Source: Pseudofabraea citricarpa
Taxonomy: Eukaryota; Ascomycota; Leotiomycetes; Helotiales; Dermateaceae
Assembly (NCBI GenBank): GCA_029641185.1
Contig: JAPWGK010000013.1
Coordinates: forward strand, 1,054,001 to 1,118,000
DNA: 64,000 bases
Direction of reading: 5' to 3'
Shown one piece after another: positions 11,447-24,600 of this stretch; position 1 is the stretch's first letter; each line of letters starts with the position of its first letter. A program made the translations under genes and the position numbers. Below the pieces are notes generated by a model that saw nothing but the letters and a program-made list of their open reading frames with translations, made no database searches and was not told the DNA's origin.

Positions 11447-14400
11447 GATGAATGGCCACCGACGTCGTTGGCGTGGGTGTAATTCGTAAGATGAGAATTT
11501 GATGTCAGGAATAAAGTGGTCAGTAAGAAAAGAGGAGACAGCAATGTATCTCTGATGGAGGCGTGGGGGTTGGTTGATGTGTAATGGGCGCGAGAGATGT
11601 AGGTGGTTGTTGACTTTGCAAGCGTGTTGGAATTGCGACTTTGTAGTTGTTGGAGGCAGGCTCGGCGACGGGCGAAAGAACAATTAGAAGGAGTTTGCTA
11701 TTGATCAAATGATTGACGAGGGGCGTGTTGATTGTATTGACAATGTGCTCGAGGGGCTGTCAATGGTGTCTTGAATGGATTGAATGGGAGACAATAGGTG
11801 AAAACGCATTGATGAGATGGACCAGAATTATTTAAGGTTTAGCGAGCTTTTTAATTGGCTGTTCGGGTGGCGGGCATCCTCGTACCCTCGACCCTCGACC
11901 CCCCCCGGAGAGCCCATTTCTTGCTCTTGATCATTAATTCATACGGAGGATGTATAGCACGGTATAGCACGGTAGAAGTCCAGAGTTGATCGGGTTTATA
12001 GAGGCCCCTCACGAGATATATTGCTCTGTTTCCCCCGAAGAATTTGATCCGTCTCCGTGCTATGCTAAGGGGAAATGAAAGAAACACCATATCCAGACTG
12101 TGAATCTTTACCCTACTCGAGCCAGCCTTTTTCCGCTCAGCCTGCACACGAGTAATCTGTCACTTTGGGCGGGCTTCCGGATTGGTCTCTATCAATGCCA
12201 GTCTTACTCTCTTGATGACTGTGCCGTAGTTGCACCTGGCATCCCAATACTTAGCAATTCTCCCATCCTGCGACCGTCCAGCACAGTAAGAGCCAGGCGA
12301 ATCAAAGCAAAAAGAGGCCAGATCAAAGCTAGGGAAATTCCTCTGTGACTTGTCATGTTCCGCTGCTAAATCTTGTTTCTTAAGCATGCTAATTCCGGTG
12401 CATTTTGGAGTGAAAAAAGCTCGTCATCCACCCGAGCATTTCCGCGACCATGACATGTTATCCACCTGTTTTCATCCATGTTCCGTAGACCGTGTTTTCC
12501 ACAATGCATCTGTGATATTTCTCAAGAGTGAGTGGCTCCGTCTGGAATAAATTGTGAACTCTTCGACAGTATTGTGAAGAGGCAACATTGCTTCATCATT
12601 CCGGCCGAGCGGTAAACTCCTGGCGCTTCAGGAGTGAATTGTCAACCCAGACACTTTCCGCTTTCCAGGCAAGAGACAAATAATCCTCTGATAAATCTGT
12701 CCAGGGCGAAAGATAGGAAACCATACGCAAAGGGAAAACTCTCAGAAAGCGTGAACCGTCAGCATTCCATCGGCTTCTTTGAACTCCCCAGCCTCCTCCA
12801 TCTTGTCATGGGACTCTTTTCTGAGACAAGATTTCCCTCCAAAAATCTGAAATGGACTGCTCTTGTAGATTTGTGTGCTTGAAATATCTTATCAGCGGCA
12901 CCTGCCTTCCTCCTGCCCAGTTTTTGGGATGACATCTACCTCAATCCTTGATACCCAGACCCCGTGATGGGTGGCGACGATCAGTATCAGTAGATATCCA
13001 AGTTGCCCCGCTAACAAAAAACTCCAATGTGGTGTGATACATTGGCAAAAGAACTGTTTGACGCTGTATCTTGCCTGGAAATTTTCTTATCGAATCGCCT
13101 GTTGATTCTCTCACAAAGACTTGTTACACGAGACTGCAATACAGTATTTTTGGATTTCTTGGCGAGGTTTGGAAATGGTGGTTTCTGCTACAGGTACGAA
13201 AAGCCGACGATGACCACTGAAGGATACAGTGGCTCATCACGCGATACAGACACCATATGGTATTATTTCTAGATGCTGCTTTGAGTCTGAGTCTAATCTC
13301 AATTTGAAGAAGAAGAAAATTCCCTTGTGGTTCTGGTAGCCAAGTAGTCCGTAATAATTCAACCTCCATCGGCCAACGATACTGAGAATCAGAGAATGTG
13401 ACCCAATCGATGCAAGAATCAGACAGCGGCCAACCCCAACAAACTGATCTATAGTATTATTAATACTCACGAGGAAAACATTGAGCAAGTCCTCTGAGGC
13501 TTGTCAGCAGAGACGGAATATGTCAAAGCATGAACAAGGCGAAATTAGCAAAGACGCCGCAGAACATGCCCATAGCAAGAGCTTCCCAATGAACATAAAC
13601 TTTACGTGCAGATGCCCTCATTCAAGCAGAGATGCACCTTACCCAGGCTGGGAGGAAAGAGGCTTGCATGTTCACACCTTCAGACGCACATGATATGTAT
13701 GCAAAGGCAAGGATTTTGAATGTGATCGACCCTGATAGCCAAACGAGACTAATGCATGTTAACACCCACCTCACACGCAGACAAATATTTTCTTCTTCTC
13801 TGATATCAAATACACAATTTGTCTGCCAGCAGGGTTGGTGCCTGTCTTGTCTTTCATCGCAATTAAACATTATCCATCAGCCGAGCACTGTGTCTGACCG
13901 TGCCGCCATCTTAGACTCAACTTTTGGAAAGTGCATTTGGGGTATAACAAACCTGAAATATATCCTGGCATTCGTCTTTACTCAAAAGTAGAGTACTCGA
14001 GATAATCTATACTTTATTTGGTCTTTTTAAATATTCTTGAAGCAGAATATTTCGTTCTCAATCCTCTCCTCGCCTCGGTATCCGATCCCACACCGGTCTC
14101 TTCATTGTAAATAACTTAAATCATTCAAACCATTAAATACATGGGTTACTAACCACTGCGATATTACGGTATACTCTTCATCTAGTATAGCTTAATCTTA
14201 TTTTCTAAAACATCTCGAGAAATCCAAGAGCCTATACACTGCTTGCACTCCAAGAGGCACACCGCGTACTTACTGCCCACTAAGCAGGTTAGTGTCTTGT
14301 TTAATTTAATAGATCAATGGAATTTCTTTCTTGAAATATGTTAACCAGTCAGGGGATGTACGGTCTCGGCAAGGCAGAATGATTATAGACACCAAGCTTC

Positions 14401-14874
14401 AAAGCAAGAAAGCTGACGAGATTTTCTAGCTGCCTGTACTTGAAGTTTTCAACGAACTCGTACCTTATAGAGAAGAATCTTATCAGTTATCAATATTACA
14501 ATGACACATTCAGCATTGCTTATATTGCATAGAAATGATAGTTGAGTGATTTGAATTTTTTTGGTGTTTATGAACATGCAAGTATCCTGGCCTGGCTCCT
14601 AGCTGCCATATTTACTAGCAATGGCCCATGTATCTATGCTCACCGCTATTCACCCGAACAAAGCAAGCAAGAGAAGGATCAAGTCTCCTTGGTACGCACA
14701 TATAAAACCAGAAGCCACGAGTAATTTGCCATGTCATGCAGGAACGCCTTTCCTTCCACCATTCGGCAGTAAACCCTAACTGAAGAAAGTTCATTGTAAA
14801 TGCCCGTAACCATTATTGAGAGGCATCGCTTGTTTGGAAGAGAAGAAAATCGGAAATTTTCGCATTGAATTTGC
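11447..14874. other. Gene-poor intergenic region, 3.4 kb
   Basis: This lies between the start of the RGG-rich gene and the 3' end of RAD23. The first 400 bp are presumed leader and promoter of the RGG-rich gene. A short direct repeat, TAGCACGGTA twice, occurs near 11955-11975, just after a run of eight C near 11898-11905. Open frames of up to 119 codons exist but show no domain, splice pattern or strand consistency. No tRNA, transposon end or gene remnant was recognised. Confidence 0.45.
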
Positions 14875-16444
14875 TCATTCGTCATCCTCTGGTTGGTCAA
14901 AGAGAAAGTTAGCAGCGAGCTCCTCGTTCTTATCGCAAGCGAAGTAGGCCTGAATAGCTTGGTCTCTTGGGAAACCGAGACGGCATAACTATAAAAAATG
15001 TTAGCTACGACAGTGATGGCCGGATCTAACTCAAGACTTACCCGCTCAATGGCTTCACGCTCCTCCTCGGTAACACTGATGGCCTGGGCTCCTGGTGGGA
15101 GTGGTGCATCATTATCGCCATCTTCACTCAAAAGTTGAAGGAATTGATCAGGATGCTGTCCAATCAACTGTGCAAGTTGGGGGTTACCAGCTCCAACTTG
15201 TTGAAGAATAGGCTCCAACATCTGTGGTTGCTGTTGAACAACTTGACGAAGTTGTTGAAATTGAGGGTTGTTTCGGAGGAAGTCAAGGTTACCCAAACCA
15301 CCAGCGGCAGCTCCAGCTCCAGCTCCAGCAGCTCCAGCCCCAAAAAGACCACCAGCAGCACCTCTTGCACCGGCACCAGCACCAGCACCACGTCCACCTT
15401 GCCCGGCTTGAGCTGCGGCCTCAAACAGATTGACACTTTCATCACCACCATCGTTTCCAGGAACAGCTTGGAATGGAGATGCAGAAGTTGGTGGGCCACT
15501 AGGAGGCAGAGGAGCTCGTGGCTCTTGCTGCGCGCTCTCGGGGATGCCCTAGGTAGTGTAAGTATGCCATCTAAAAATTAACGGCCATTTAACTTACAGT
15601 GAGAAGGTATTCAACAGCACGATCTGGATTGTAAAAAGCAGCACGGAGGGCAAGATCAATCTGCGATCTCTCAAATCCCATACTCTCCAGATTTGATATT
15701 ATGGCGGCGCGCTCGGTTCCCATAGCCAGAGTAGAGGGGTCATTGGCGGACTGTGCTGTTGGGGTCTCTCCGGTCTGAATAGCAGTACCAGCACCGGCTG
15801 GGGATGGCGTAGCAGGTACAGCGGGTGTGTTGGTGTTTGTCGACTGCGTTGGAGCTGCGGGTGGGGCAGGAGTTGCAGCTGTAGCTGGAGCAGGCGTCGA
15901 GGGAGGATTGGACGAAGATGCAACAGCGGTGGCAGGGGCAGGCTTTGGCTATGATGCATGTCAGCAGTGAGCTACATTCAGCCGATAATTCTTGTTCTAA
16001 CCTTCTGAATCATACAGACAATGAAGCCCTTCTCCTCAATCTTGTAGGACTCGACCGTGTTGGCATCTTGTAGGATCTTACCTGGTGAAGAGGTTAGTGG
16101 CACATAATTCGACAGGGAGGGAAAACGTGTGATTTGATGACGCTCCATCACATACCAGAGTAGATAAGCTTCTGTTGTGAAACAGCGCATCCTTTTTCCT
16201 TTGCGATCTTCTCCTTGACGCTCGAGATCTATGCGCCGATTGTTAGCTGTGTTGTATAATGGGATGATCGCAAGGCGGCAGGGCAAGCAAGGCCGGAGTG
16301 AGCCATGTCGTACCAGTTCTGATGGCTCGGCCTCAATGACAAACTTCTGCTGACTCAAGTCCTATGAAGAGAAAGGTCAGCGCTGGGGTTCCAACAAACC
16401 AAACAATAGCTGGTGGCGGGACAGACCTTGAATGTCAACTTCAT
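14875..16444 (-). CDS. RAD23: UV excision repair protein Rad23 (UBL-UBA shuttle)
   Basis: Rad23 partners Rad4/XPC in damage recognition for nucleotide excision repair and carries ubiquitinated substrates to the proteasome. Seven exons (16444-16427, 16361-16314, 16228-16156, 16081-16002, 15948-15598, 15548-15042, 14988-14875) join in phase to 396 residues. The order is: ubiquitin-like domain 1-73 (MKLTFK, then [20 protein letters not shown]), a Pro/Ala/Thr linker, UBA1 about 150-191 ([20 protein letters not shown]), an Ala/Gly-rich linker, the STI1/XPC-binding helix bundle about 277-325 ([18 protein letters not shown]), and a C-terminal UBA2 ([19 protein letters not shown]) ending [10 protein letters not shown]. 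The first exon encodes only six residues. The length is normal and nothing is missing. Confidence 0.97.
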
Positions 16445-17189
16445 CCTGACGACTGGACAGCTGCTGCTGCTGCAACGATGATAGCAGTGGCTGGCTTGTA
16501 GGTGTGTGTGTACGGGAGTACTTGAGAGTAGGTGTCGGAGGGCCTGCAGGAGATGGTCGGTCGTTCTTCTGAAGAGTGTAGGTTCAAAGTAGAAGATGCG
16601 AACGACGGAAGCTCAAAGTGGAAGACCACCGGGCCCCTCCCGAACGTGTGCCTAAGGTGCTAGCGTTTCTCCAGTAGGCGCCAGCCAACGTCATTTACAA
16701 GGCTGAAGAAAAAACCCCACAGCTTCACTACCGCGAATGGAAATGTCAGCACACCAACCAGACTTGGGCCTTGAATGGATAACCTTATTGCCGATATTAC
16801 TTGGTCGCCGTCGTCTCCCCAGATTACAGTTCTAACAACGTAGGTTCTGTTGCGCCGCGAGCAGAGATCATAGCACCTAGAGACCTAGTTCATCCAAGTC
16901 CACCACACACAAGCAACGAAATTCTAGGAATCACTTTATGAGCACTCACACATTTCCTAACCAGGTCACGGAGAACTTGTAAGGTAGATATATATCTTAT
17001 TTCGTTAGATAAGCTTCTTTTTAGAGACTAAGGTATATTTTCTATCGATCCTACGCCGCGCTAACATCAATGGTATCTATCAATCATATCATGCACAAGA
17101 AGCAAAGAAATTCGTGTTTTGACGTCAAGCCAGTTCATCTCACATTAGAGACCCTCACTAAAAAGAAAAAAATGATAAAATGACAGTTT
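16445..17189. other. Intergenic region upstream of RAD23
   Basis: 745 bp containing the RAD23 promoter and leader and the 3' flank of the membrane-protein gene. A CAG/CTG-type run (CAGCTGCTGCTGCTGC) lies at about 16458-16473 within the presumed RAD23 leader. No other feature was seen. Confidence 0.45.
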
Positions 17190-18641
17190 TCAACTCTCTC
17201 CGACTTCACCAACCTTTCCCAAGCCGACTTGGGGTTTTCGTCTTGCATTGTAGACACTCATGCTGTTGCGTGGGCCAGCACTCATGATGTAGTCTGGTAT
17301 TGGAGCACCCATTACCCGATCGGGGATTGGTGGCGTTAATGTTCTTTCGCCGCCCGACTCCTCCAGCTCGCGGTCTTCTCTCTCCATAGCTCGCCGGATG
17401 CTATCCAAGCTGTCGCTATGTACTAATGGGCTCGAAGGAAGACTTCCGCTTCGCATTCGCAGAGATCTGACACTTGAACGGCTGGAGATTACCTGGCCTG
17501 AGATCGGTGAAGCTGTGATGATCGTGCCTGGTGTTGCGGCAGGGGGAGGCTCTGGTGAATCTGTTCGGAAAAGTGGGTGGATGTGAGCTTCCTTCGAACT
17601 GGGTGTTGGACTTGCTGTGCGAGTATCGCGCCGACGTTCCCCAAAGCTGTTAGCTGGGCTAAAACTGCGACTCCTACGACGGCTTTTAGGTGGTTCGAGA
17701 TCTAATGGGAACCCTGGCGAAGGGCTACGACTTGTTGTTGGGCTCGCTGGAATCGTCTCGAGTGGAAATTCTCGTCTTGGGAGCGTTGGTGTTGGTGATC
17801 CGGATTCTAAGACAGCTTGTCGTGACTGTGGATCAACAGCTGATGTATCCCACGAGTCGAAGCCATCGTCGACTTCTAGGACGGTATCACGATAGCCGGA
17901 ATCGAGTGAGGTTGGTCGGCCAGCCATTTTTTGGCTGCTAGATATGAGACGTGTTTTGGAGCTGATAGGTCTGACGACAATTGAGAGAGATGATCGAAGC
18001 GATGCCATTGTATCGGAGCGGGAACGAGGACGATTGCTCGAGTCGCTGGAATTTGCACCACGGTCATCAACAGTTGCGCTTTCGGAACGGGGTCTTGAGT
18101 CCTTCATCTCTGATGAGCCGTTGATGGATGCTTCTTGGTCAAACTGCGATCCATACTGTTGAAGACTCTTTCTTTGAAAGATGACGGTACAAATGAGGTA
18201 CATTCCCGAAGATACTAAGAAGATCGCCCATAAGATAAATGCGCCTGCGATGAGACTTTTGGTAGGTGAGCTGAGGAGGGTTGGAGGTAGTATTCCGGTT
18301 CGAGCTGCCATCATGCCCAGTGCAACTGCTGTTGCAACAGTCGAAAACACGCAGAACAAGGCACCAAACCCAGCCAGGAGATACGTGTTCTGTGGTCCAC
18401 GTCCGATGTCTTGCACATGAGCACCATTTCGATACCGAATTTGTCTGGCCAGTAATAGCATCAATGTAGAGAATGCTACCAGACAGGGGCCGCACGCGAC
18501 TATAGCTGGTGTTCTGGCACTACGCGGCGCATCTGCGCGCGAAAGAGTGATTGAAAATATGACATTCATGCTCAGCATGGCAGCACCGCTTGCTCCTGCC
18601 AATGCGCCGAGTGCTATAGGCAATGCCTGAGGAAGCTTCAT
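17190..18641 (-). CDS. Four-helix membrane protein with Ser/Pro-rich tail, unknown function
   Basis: I do not recognise a named family. The single open exon encodes 483 residues. Four hydrophobic segments lie near residues 7-33, 45-66, 88-112 and 128-153, the first opening IALGALAGASGAAMLSMNVI and the last containing LIAGAFILWAIFLVSSGMYL. The remaining 330 residues are disordered and rich in Ser, Pro and Arg, with repeated RS/SP dipeptides (PRSRSDTMASLRSS, RRRSRSFSPANSF) that look like kinase sites. The topology is compatible with a tetraspan plasma-membrane or endomembrane protein with a large cytosolic tail. The start follows a presumed long leader. The length and codon use look like a real gene; no enzymatic motif was found. 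Confidence 0.75.
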   Translation of the reverse strand: MKLPQALPIALGALAGASGAAMLSMNVIFSITLSRADAPRSARTPAIVACGPCLVAFSTLMLLLARQIRYRNGAHVQDIGRGPQNTYLLAGFGALFCVFSTVATAVALGMMAARTGILPPTLLSSPTKSLIAGAFILWAIFLVSSGMYLICTVIFQRKSLQQYGSQFDQEASINGSSEMKDSRPRSESATVDDRGANSSDSSNRPRSRSDTMASLRSSLSIVVRPISSKTRLISSSQKMAGRPTSLDSGYRDTVLEVDDGFDSWDTSAVDPQSRQAVLESGSPTPTLPRREFPLETIPASPTTSRSPSPGFPLDLEPPKSRRRSRSFSPANSFGERRRDTRTASPTPSSKEAHIHPLFRTDSPEPPPAATPGTIITASPISGQVISSRSSVRSLRMRSGSLPSSPLVHSDSLDSIRRAMEREDRELEESGGERTLTPPIPDRVMGAPIPDYIMSAGPRNSMSVYNARRKPQVGLGKVGEVGES

Positions 18642-19672
18642 CGTGGCACGGTTGGAAAGCGAATCTTGATATTTTCAAGTAAAGATAAAGTTTTGTCGTT
18701 GCTTCTTCGAAGTAGGACAAATGTGAAAGTGGCGCGAGATGAATATATGGCGTTTCTCGCGTTGGCGATGCTCGGGTAGGGACGTCTTTCTAGACGCAAA
18801 CGAATGACAGAAGCAAACAATCAATGGCTTCAAGTTTTGATCATACACCAGAATGCAAAGGCAACTAGCGACAATTCGAAGGGTTTTCTTCTCAAGCCCA
18901 AATACAGTATGAGTATGGTTTCTTTTTCCAAAGTCGTACGAGTGGCGGCTTGTACGTCCTTCTCTCACGCTCAGTACACCCACTCCTCCTTCTTTAAACG
19001 AATGTATTCACCGACACGACTTTTGGCGGAGGTATATATGAGACGAAGTCGCTTGGATCCGTCGACATGGATAACGGGCCACCGCAGCAACGTATGACGG
19101 GGACAACAGCGGAACGCGTGGTGGTTGGGCAATGAAGCACCGTAGAGGTCTGATTCCTGGTCGAGAAGCCGATGTCTGAGACAGAACGAAAGATCGATGT
19201 TCCCCAGCTTTCGGGGTGTTTATGCCTTGACCAGCTCGCCTGACGACGAGCAAGCGAGCAAAATTGGAGGACGGTGGTCGGTTAAGCGTCTCCACAGAAC
19301 TTTTCTCGAGAGCACAAGCACTGCCGACTTTATCCCTCTGGCCTGAGTTGATCGACCGCAATGCCGAAGCAGAAGATGACAGAATGAAGATGAGAATACG
19401 CGCGGTGGGTGAGGGGAAGTAGGAAATATATGAATTGTTGTTCCCGTCTTGACGCGAATCCCTGCTTGCAGGCCGAAAACGACGCGGGGTCCGAAACCTT
19501 CCCTAAGTGAGGTTATATGTGAGCCCAAAGGAGATTAAACGGCAATTGGTTGGCAGCCGATCGACGTGGGATATCCAAGTGGCGTCAGTTGTTGACAATG
19601 CCAGTGCCGTACCAGAAACAGTGTCGAGCCACAGGCAGTCGAGTAGTGGTGGTGGTGATTGTGGTGGTGCAA

Positions 19673-19700
19673 TGCTCTGCTCTGCTCTGCTCTGCTCTGC
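19673..19700. repeat. TGCTC pentanucleotide repeat (5.6 copies)
   Basis: A perfect run of the unit TGCTC, repeated five times and followed by TGC. It sits in the long non-coding region upstream of the membrane-protein gene. A simple-sequence repeat of this kind is expected to vary in length between strains. Confidence 0.9.
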
Positions 19701-20054
19701 AATCTGCAAGAGAACGGGGCTATGAATAGAAACAATGGGCGGCGTCGAAGGCAAGCGTAGTTGACAGGTCGCGTCAAGACTGCAAAAGGGGGAGCGGGTT
19801 GTTTTTGAGGGCGAGCAGGTGCAGCAAGATATATGGACTGGGGCGGGCATAGAAGAAGATTTGTTTGTTGTGTGAGTCTGTGTGCTTTGTTTTGTTGACT
19901 TGACTTTGTGAAGAGAGCCCCGGGATGTCGTTTTTTCGATGTTGCAGCCTTGTCCCTGCAAGTAATAAGTTTAGGGGAGCTTGACCAAATTCCCCGACCG
20001 CTAAGTCCAGACGCTGCTCCACCCGCGCCCACGCTTGGGCCTGACTGAACATGC

Positions 20055-20080
20055 TGGATATCCTGGATATCCTGGATATG
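20055..20080. repeat. 9-bp tandem repeat TGGATATCC (three copies)
   Basis: The unit TGGATATCC/TGGATATGC occurs three times head to tail. Each unit contains the palindrome GGATATCC. No role is evident. Confidence 0.8.
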
Positions 20081-20879
20081 CAGGTACACCTTGCGATTGG
20101 TGTAATTGCGTCTCTTCTCCCGCACGACTTGGGGTGGAAGCCCTGCGAGAATGCGAAACGACGGCGGCGAGCTTTGGGGCGCTGATGGGGGGCAGATGGG
20201 CGCTGTCCGGGATGGTCCAGCGCCTTTCCAGAAGGCCGGAGGTTGCTGAGCACGCTGAGGCCCTGAGTGGTACGTGGAAACAGGGCAATTGCCACGGGTA
20301 ACAGGGTCTGAGGTCTGAGTCCCGGCAGCAAGGCCACTGATCTGAGCGATCCAGCACTGGAGCACCGGTACAGCACCCAGACCAGATCACACAGCACTGC
20401 AGACGGCCGCCGATGGCCCATCGCCATCGCCATAGCCCAGATGCTAGAGATGCGAGAGAAGGCTATTTCCATTTCGAAAGCGACCCTACCGTTTGAAACA
20501 GTGGGCTCAGAGACATCGGACTGGGTGTGATTAAAAGTCAATTGCTGTGTGGGGACGGACTGGCAAGTGGTTCGTCTCTGTAATCTCCTCAGCTGTAGCT
20601 TACTTACTATGAGCAGGGAAGAATCTGGCTGCAGCGCTGTGGAACTTGCATCACGACTGGTGTGATGACTGTGATGGAGTCTGGAGAGCACCGGAGTCAC
20701 GGAGAACAGAGAACTCTGAATAAGTTGCACAGTAAGCAAGGGGACCACCAACAGTGCTGTTCTGCCACCTCGGTCGTCCTTCTTCGATTTGCGAGCTGTC
20801 ATTCACTCAGCATTTGTCAAAAGTCTAAGTCTCTTGGGATACTTTGGGAACGAAAGCGCCAGCTCTGCTTGTTATCGGT

Positions 20880-20924
20880 ATTTTTTTATTATTATTGTTG
20901 TTGTTATTGTTATTGTTATTGTTT
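20880..20924. repeat. Compound TTA/TTG microsatellite
   Basis: A run of T followed by TTA, TTG and TTATTG units on the + strand. It is non-coding and isolated. Confidence 0.85.
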
Positions 20925-21583
20925 GGTCACAACGCTGACCAGCTCCCCAGGTCTAGAAGGCTATAGGCTTGGCCGGTGGGCACACACAATGGGGTTTGTG
21001 ATGGGGCGATGGGGCCGAGGGGCTCACTGTCCAGTGTCCAGCCCGTGAACCGGTAATCAATCTTAGTGGTGGTGATGTTATGTCCCTCACACAGCACAGC
21101 TTCCAACTGGCAACTCCAAGTTATGACGTCGAGTCCGGCATCCTCCCGAACGGGCAGCAAGTCCACGAGCGTCCACAAAATTAAGAAAATAAGAAGAAAT
21201 TTTACGCCATCCCATCTTCGGCGCACTTGCACGACTCGCAGACCTGTTCTGTCCTGTAACCAGACGGTCGTTAATCATCCGAATGCTGGCTGAGGAAACC
21301 TGGAAACCTGAAAACCTGGAAGGCTGAATGACTGAATGAAGCGAGAACCTCAGGCCTCGGATTACTGAATGTGAAAGGCTGAAACGAAGACCGAGCTCGA
21401 CTACGTACAACAACACAATTAAGACCGTCAACAAGACTTTGAAAAAACCCCCCATAAACCTTCGCACGAGCACTTTGGATGAAAGTCATGGACAAAGGTG
21501 TGCGTGCCTCCGAGCGGCCCGTACCTCAGCAGCAGGTGAGTCGCTGTACGTCTGCAGCTACCTTTCAGGTCCCAACCTCCCAC

Positions 21584-21605
21584 GGAAGGGAAGGGAAGGG
21601 AAGGG
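21584..21605. repeat. AAGGG pentanucleotide repeat (about four copies)
   Basis: The unit AAGGG is repeated head to tail (GGAAGGGAAGGGAAGGGA). It is purine-rich on the + strand and lies in the non-coding stretch. Confidence 0.8.
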
Positions 21606-24600
21606 AGAACGGGACGGATCTTGGTGCTTTGATGCAGTTGCATACGACGCTCTTCAGGAGTGACATTCTGTAGGGCTCTGATCTTGAAGCAGCTAGCTAT
21701 TCGCCACAAGGAGTCTGCATTAGGCTCTTGCAAGACTTCCGGTCTGGCAAGTCTTCTTCAGCGAGTCTGGCCCTATGGCTTTGTGCTCGCTACTTTCGCT
21801 TTTATTAATTGTGTGAAAGTCAAAGTGTGTGATAGTTGCTAGCTCCGAGACAACTTTCCGCAACTTTATTCCACAGGGGCATTTTCACCCGCTTGCGATC
21901 AACTGACTTGTCTTCAAGCAAGGTCGCAAGTCTGAATGCTATCCGAGGCTTGAAAATTCTGAGAGTCTAGTGTATCAACGGTACGATAGTATGCTAGGGG
22001 ATTAGGGTTCGTGAGTTATTCAGGCGGGTACCTTGCATTATCGCCCGATAAGACCACAGATTTATGATCGATCATCAAATCTATGGGTCCGTGGTGCTTT
22101 CTTCTCCGAGGTTAATGTCTCCTTTGCTTCGCCTTGAGTGTAGATCGTAGGGGAACGTGTCCTCGTACTCTCTACACATTTCCTCAATCACCTGCCGAGC
22201 AGTCACTCGATGTTTGAACAGGTTATAGCGAATGATGTGGGATATGTGACGGCTTATTCCAGTCATGGCACCACACCTAACCACACAGTAGCAAAGAGCC
22301 AAACACTATCCTTTCCATATCACACCTATGTCTTGTCTCGTTAGATGACCTTTCTGCACTGTGAAGATCGTTCTATAATAAATAATATGGAGCTCTCCGC
22401 GTGGGGTGCACACAGGATGTCGGACAAGGTCAGTTCATGTTTATACGTGCTTTTTTCAAACAGTTGTACAGGCAGTTTCCAGGGCAGGCATCCCGGTTCA
22501 AGACATTGCCATGCGGTCGGTTCGTTATTGTGGACTCGTGAGAAAGAGTTGCTATTTCAGTACTGCTGTGGGCCTACAGAGCCAACTAACCAGCACGCAG
22601 CCTCAAAACGTGGAGGTACTTGCTGAAGAAAAACCACCAAGTGGAGTTTAACGGCCATGAAATTCTAAGCACATTCCAACTCGCGCTCCAGAACTTGGTG
22701 CCCAATCCATGAAGGGCATCGGCTAGTCAAGTGATGGTAACTCCACATCATGAAAATGAGGAAAGAATTGGGTACAGTACTGTCTGCCATTTCCAAGGCT
22801 GGGCAGCCATGGTACTACTCAAATATGTATCAATACCAGGTAGCTTATTGGGGAGCTAGGTCTTTGTCTTGGTTAAGCACGTTCGCCTCTCCAGGTTTTA
22901 GCAAAAGAAAACATGACGTGACTTTGCGCATGATAAGCGAGCTTGCCGATCAAAGTTGTCTAACAAGGAGCAATGCATGATACACTTCTATTTCGAGTAG
23001 CAGGAGAACTTGTCGAGACTGCTATAAAACCGAGCCGTTGAGTAACAATCGAGGGTGTAGCCCCGGTCCCAAAGATTGATCGATGGTTGAGAAGAGAATC
23101 AAGGATGGAACGAGAGCACCGTGGCAAATCTGATCAAGTTCTTGTCGGCCCGAACCTTCCATGATCTGGAAAATTCGAACCAGCTATGAAACATTTGTCA
23201 GATGTCTGACTTGTCTCTCTAGATATTTGGTTGTGCCTGAAGGTCTACCCATTAACATACGTCTTCACACCTGACACATCCTCGTACGTCTTCTTCCTAG
23301 CTAGACACTGTCGAGGATACCACGACTTCTGTCAGGTCACTCATTATTTCAATTCTAAAAAAACAATAGCCTTATTAGACAATCACCTGCCGTTTGTCCC
23401 TGCTGCTGATTCTTGCTATGAAATAAGTCGCTTCGTTGGTGAGAATAAGCGAAGGAAAATATGGCAGGTCTATTACCCACATTGAAAGACAAGTTTCTGT
23501 CTCTCAAGCTAATGTACAGGAGTTGGATTAGTTCATGACTTCTCAGAGTATCAGAAGACCTCAACTACCAAATTACCATTGTAATTTCGGATGTAAAACA
23601 TTGTCGAGATATTATCAGCGTTGATATGCTATTCTACTTTTTAATCTCAAAATCAACCAATTGGGAATTTATTTTCTAATAATACTTGCTTATACCAGCT
23701 GATAGCTCGTAATAGATGCCGCTAGTCTAAGGTTGAAATACACACCTTATGTTCAAAGCGATCACTTAATACGTATCCCCTTTCATGCTCCATGAATCAC
23801 ACCAAATAGTATTTATTTTGCTCTTGGTTTTTTTTAGCGAGCAATCATAATTTCAACTGCCTATACAGTCTATATAATAAATGTTTCTTGCACGCCTTCT
23901 ATCCTGGTCCAACTTTGCGACCTAGAACGATTAAGACTGCTCGCCTGACTTTACCACAGAGGCATGAGCGAGTGGACACAAAACCTGGAAATGTGCTATA
24001 GAAAGAGTGTGTTAAGTGCTTTGCTGTCGGGACAACAGAGTTGTTCCACTCGAATGTAACTCGGGAGAGTTCCCACTGTGCTTCGTCCAAAAAGAGATGT
24101 GGTGGAACCAAAGAGGAAATGAGAAATTAGGACATTAGCCGACCGGAGCCGTGTGCATCCGATCACGTGCACCTACTTCTACCGCAACGCATCTTGGAGC
24201 AATCCATTCTGAGAGTTCCCAAGATGCATGTTCCCACGAAACAGAAAAATCTTCTCTTTCCAGACCTTCTAGAAGATTTTGAGCATCACCGGCCGTTTTA
24301 CATACAGATATGCCTTCAAAGCCGTCAGGGGCCGACTTCGGGATGATGAAAGGTCGAAGCTCATGTTTCACCTCGGTTAGTCAACGACAACAAATCCCAT
24401 TGAGAAATGCCATGTCCCATCCTTCGAACAGCTGAGCCCAAAGACCAAGGCTTTGGGAAGCTTTGGGAAGTTTGGCTGTGTCCGATCGTCCTCCGATCGG
24501 AGGTCTTGGCATATGGGATTCGTCCTCTGGCGGATATGAGAGAGGATGCAAGGACTGGAGGAGTTCCTGAAGGAGAAGGATCTCAGTCAGTATTACCATA

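Noticed and set aside
19774..20802. 342-codon open frame (-) in the gene-poor stretch
   Set aside because: It overlaps other long open frames on both strands, has no domain, signal or splice structure, and its translation is a jumble of Arg/Ser/Leu/Pro typical of GC-balanced non-coding DNA.
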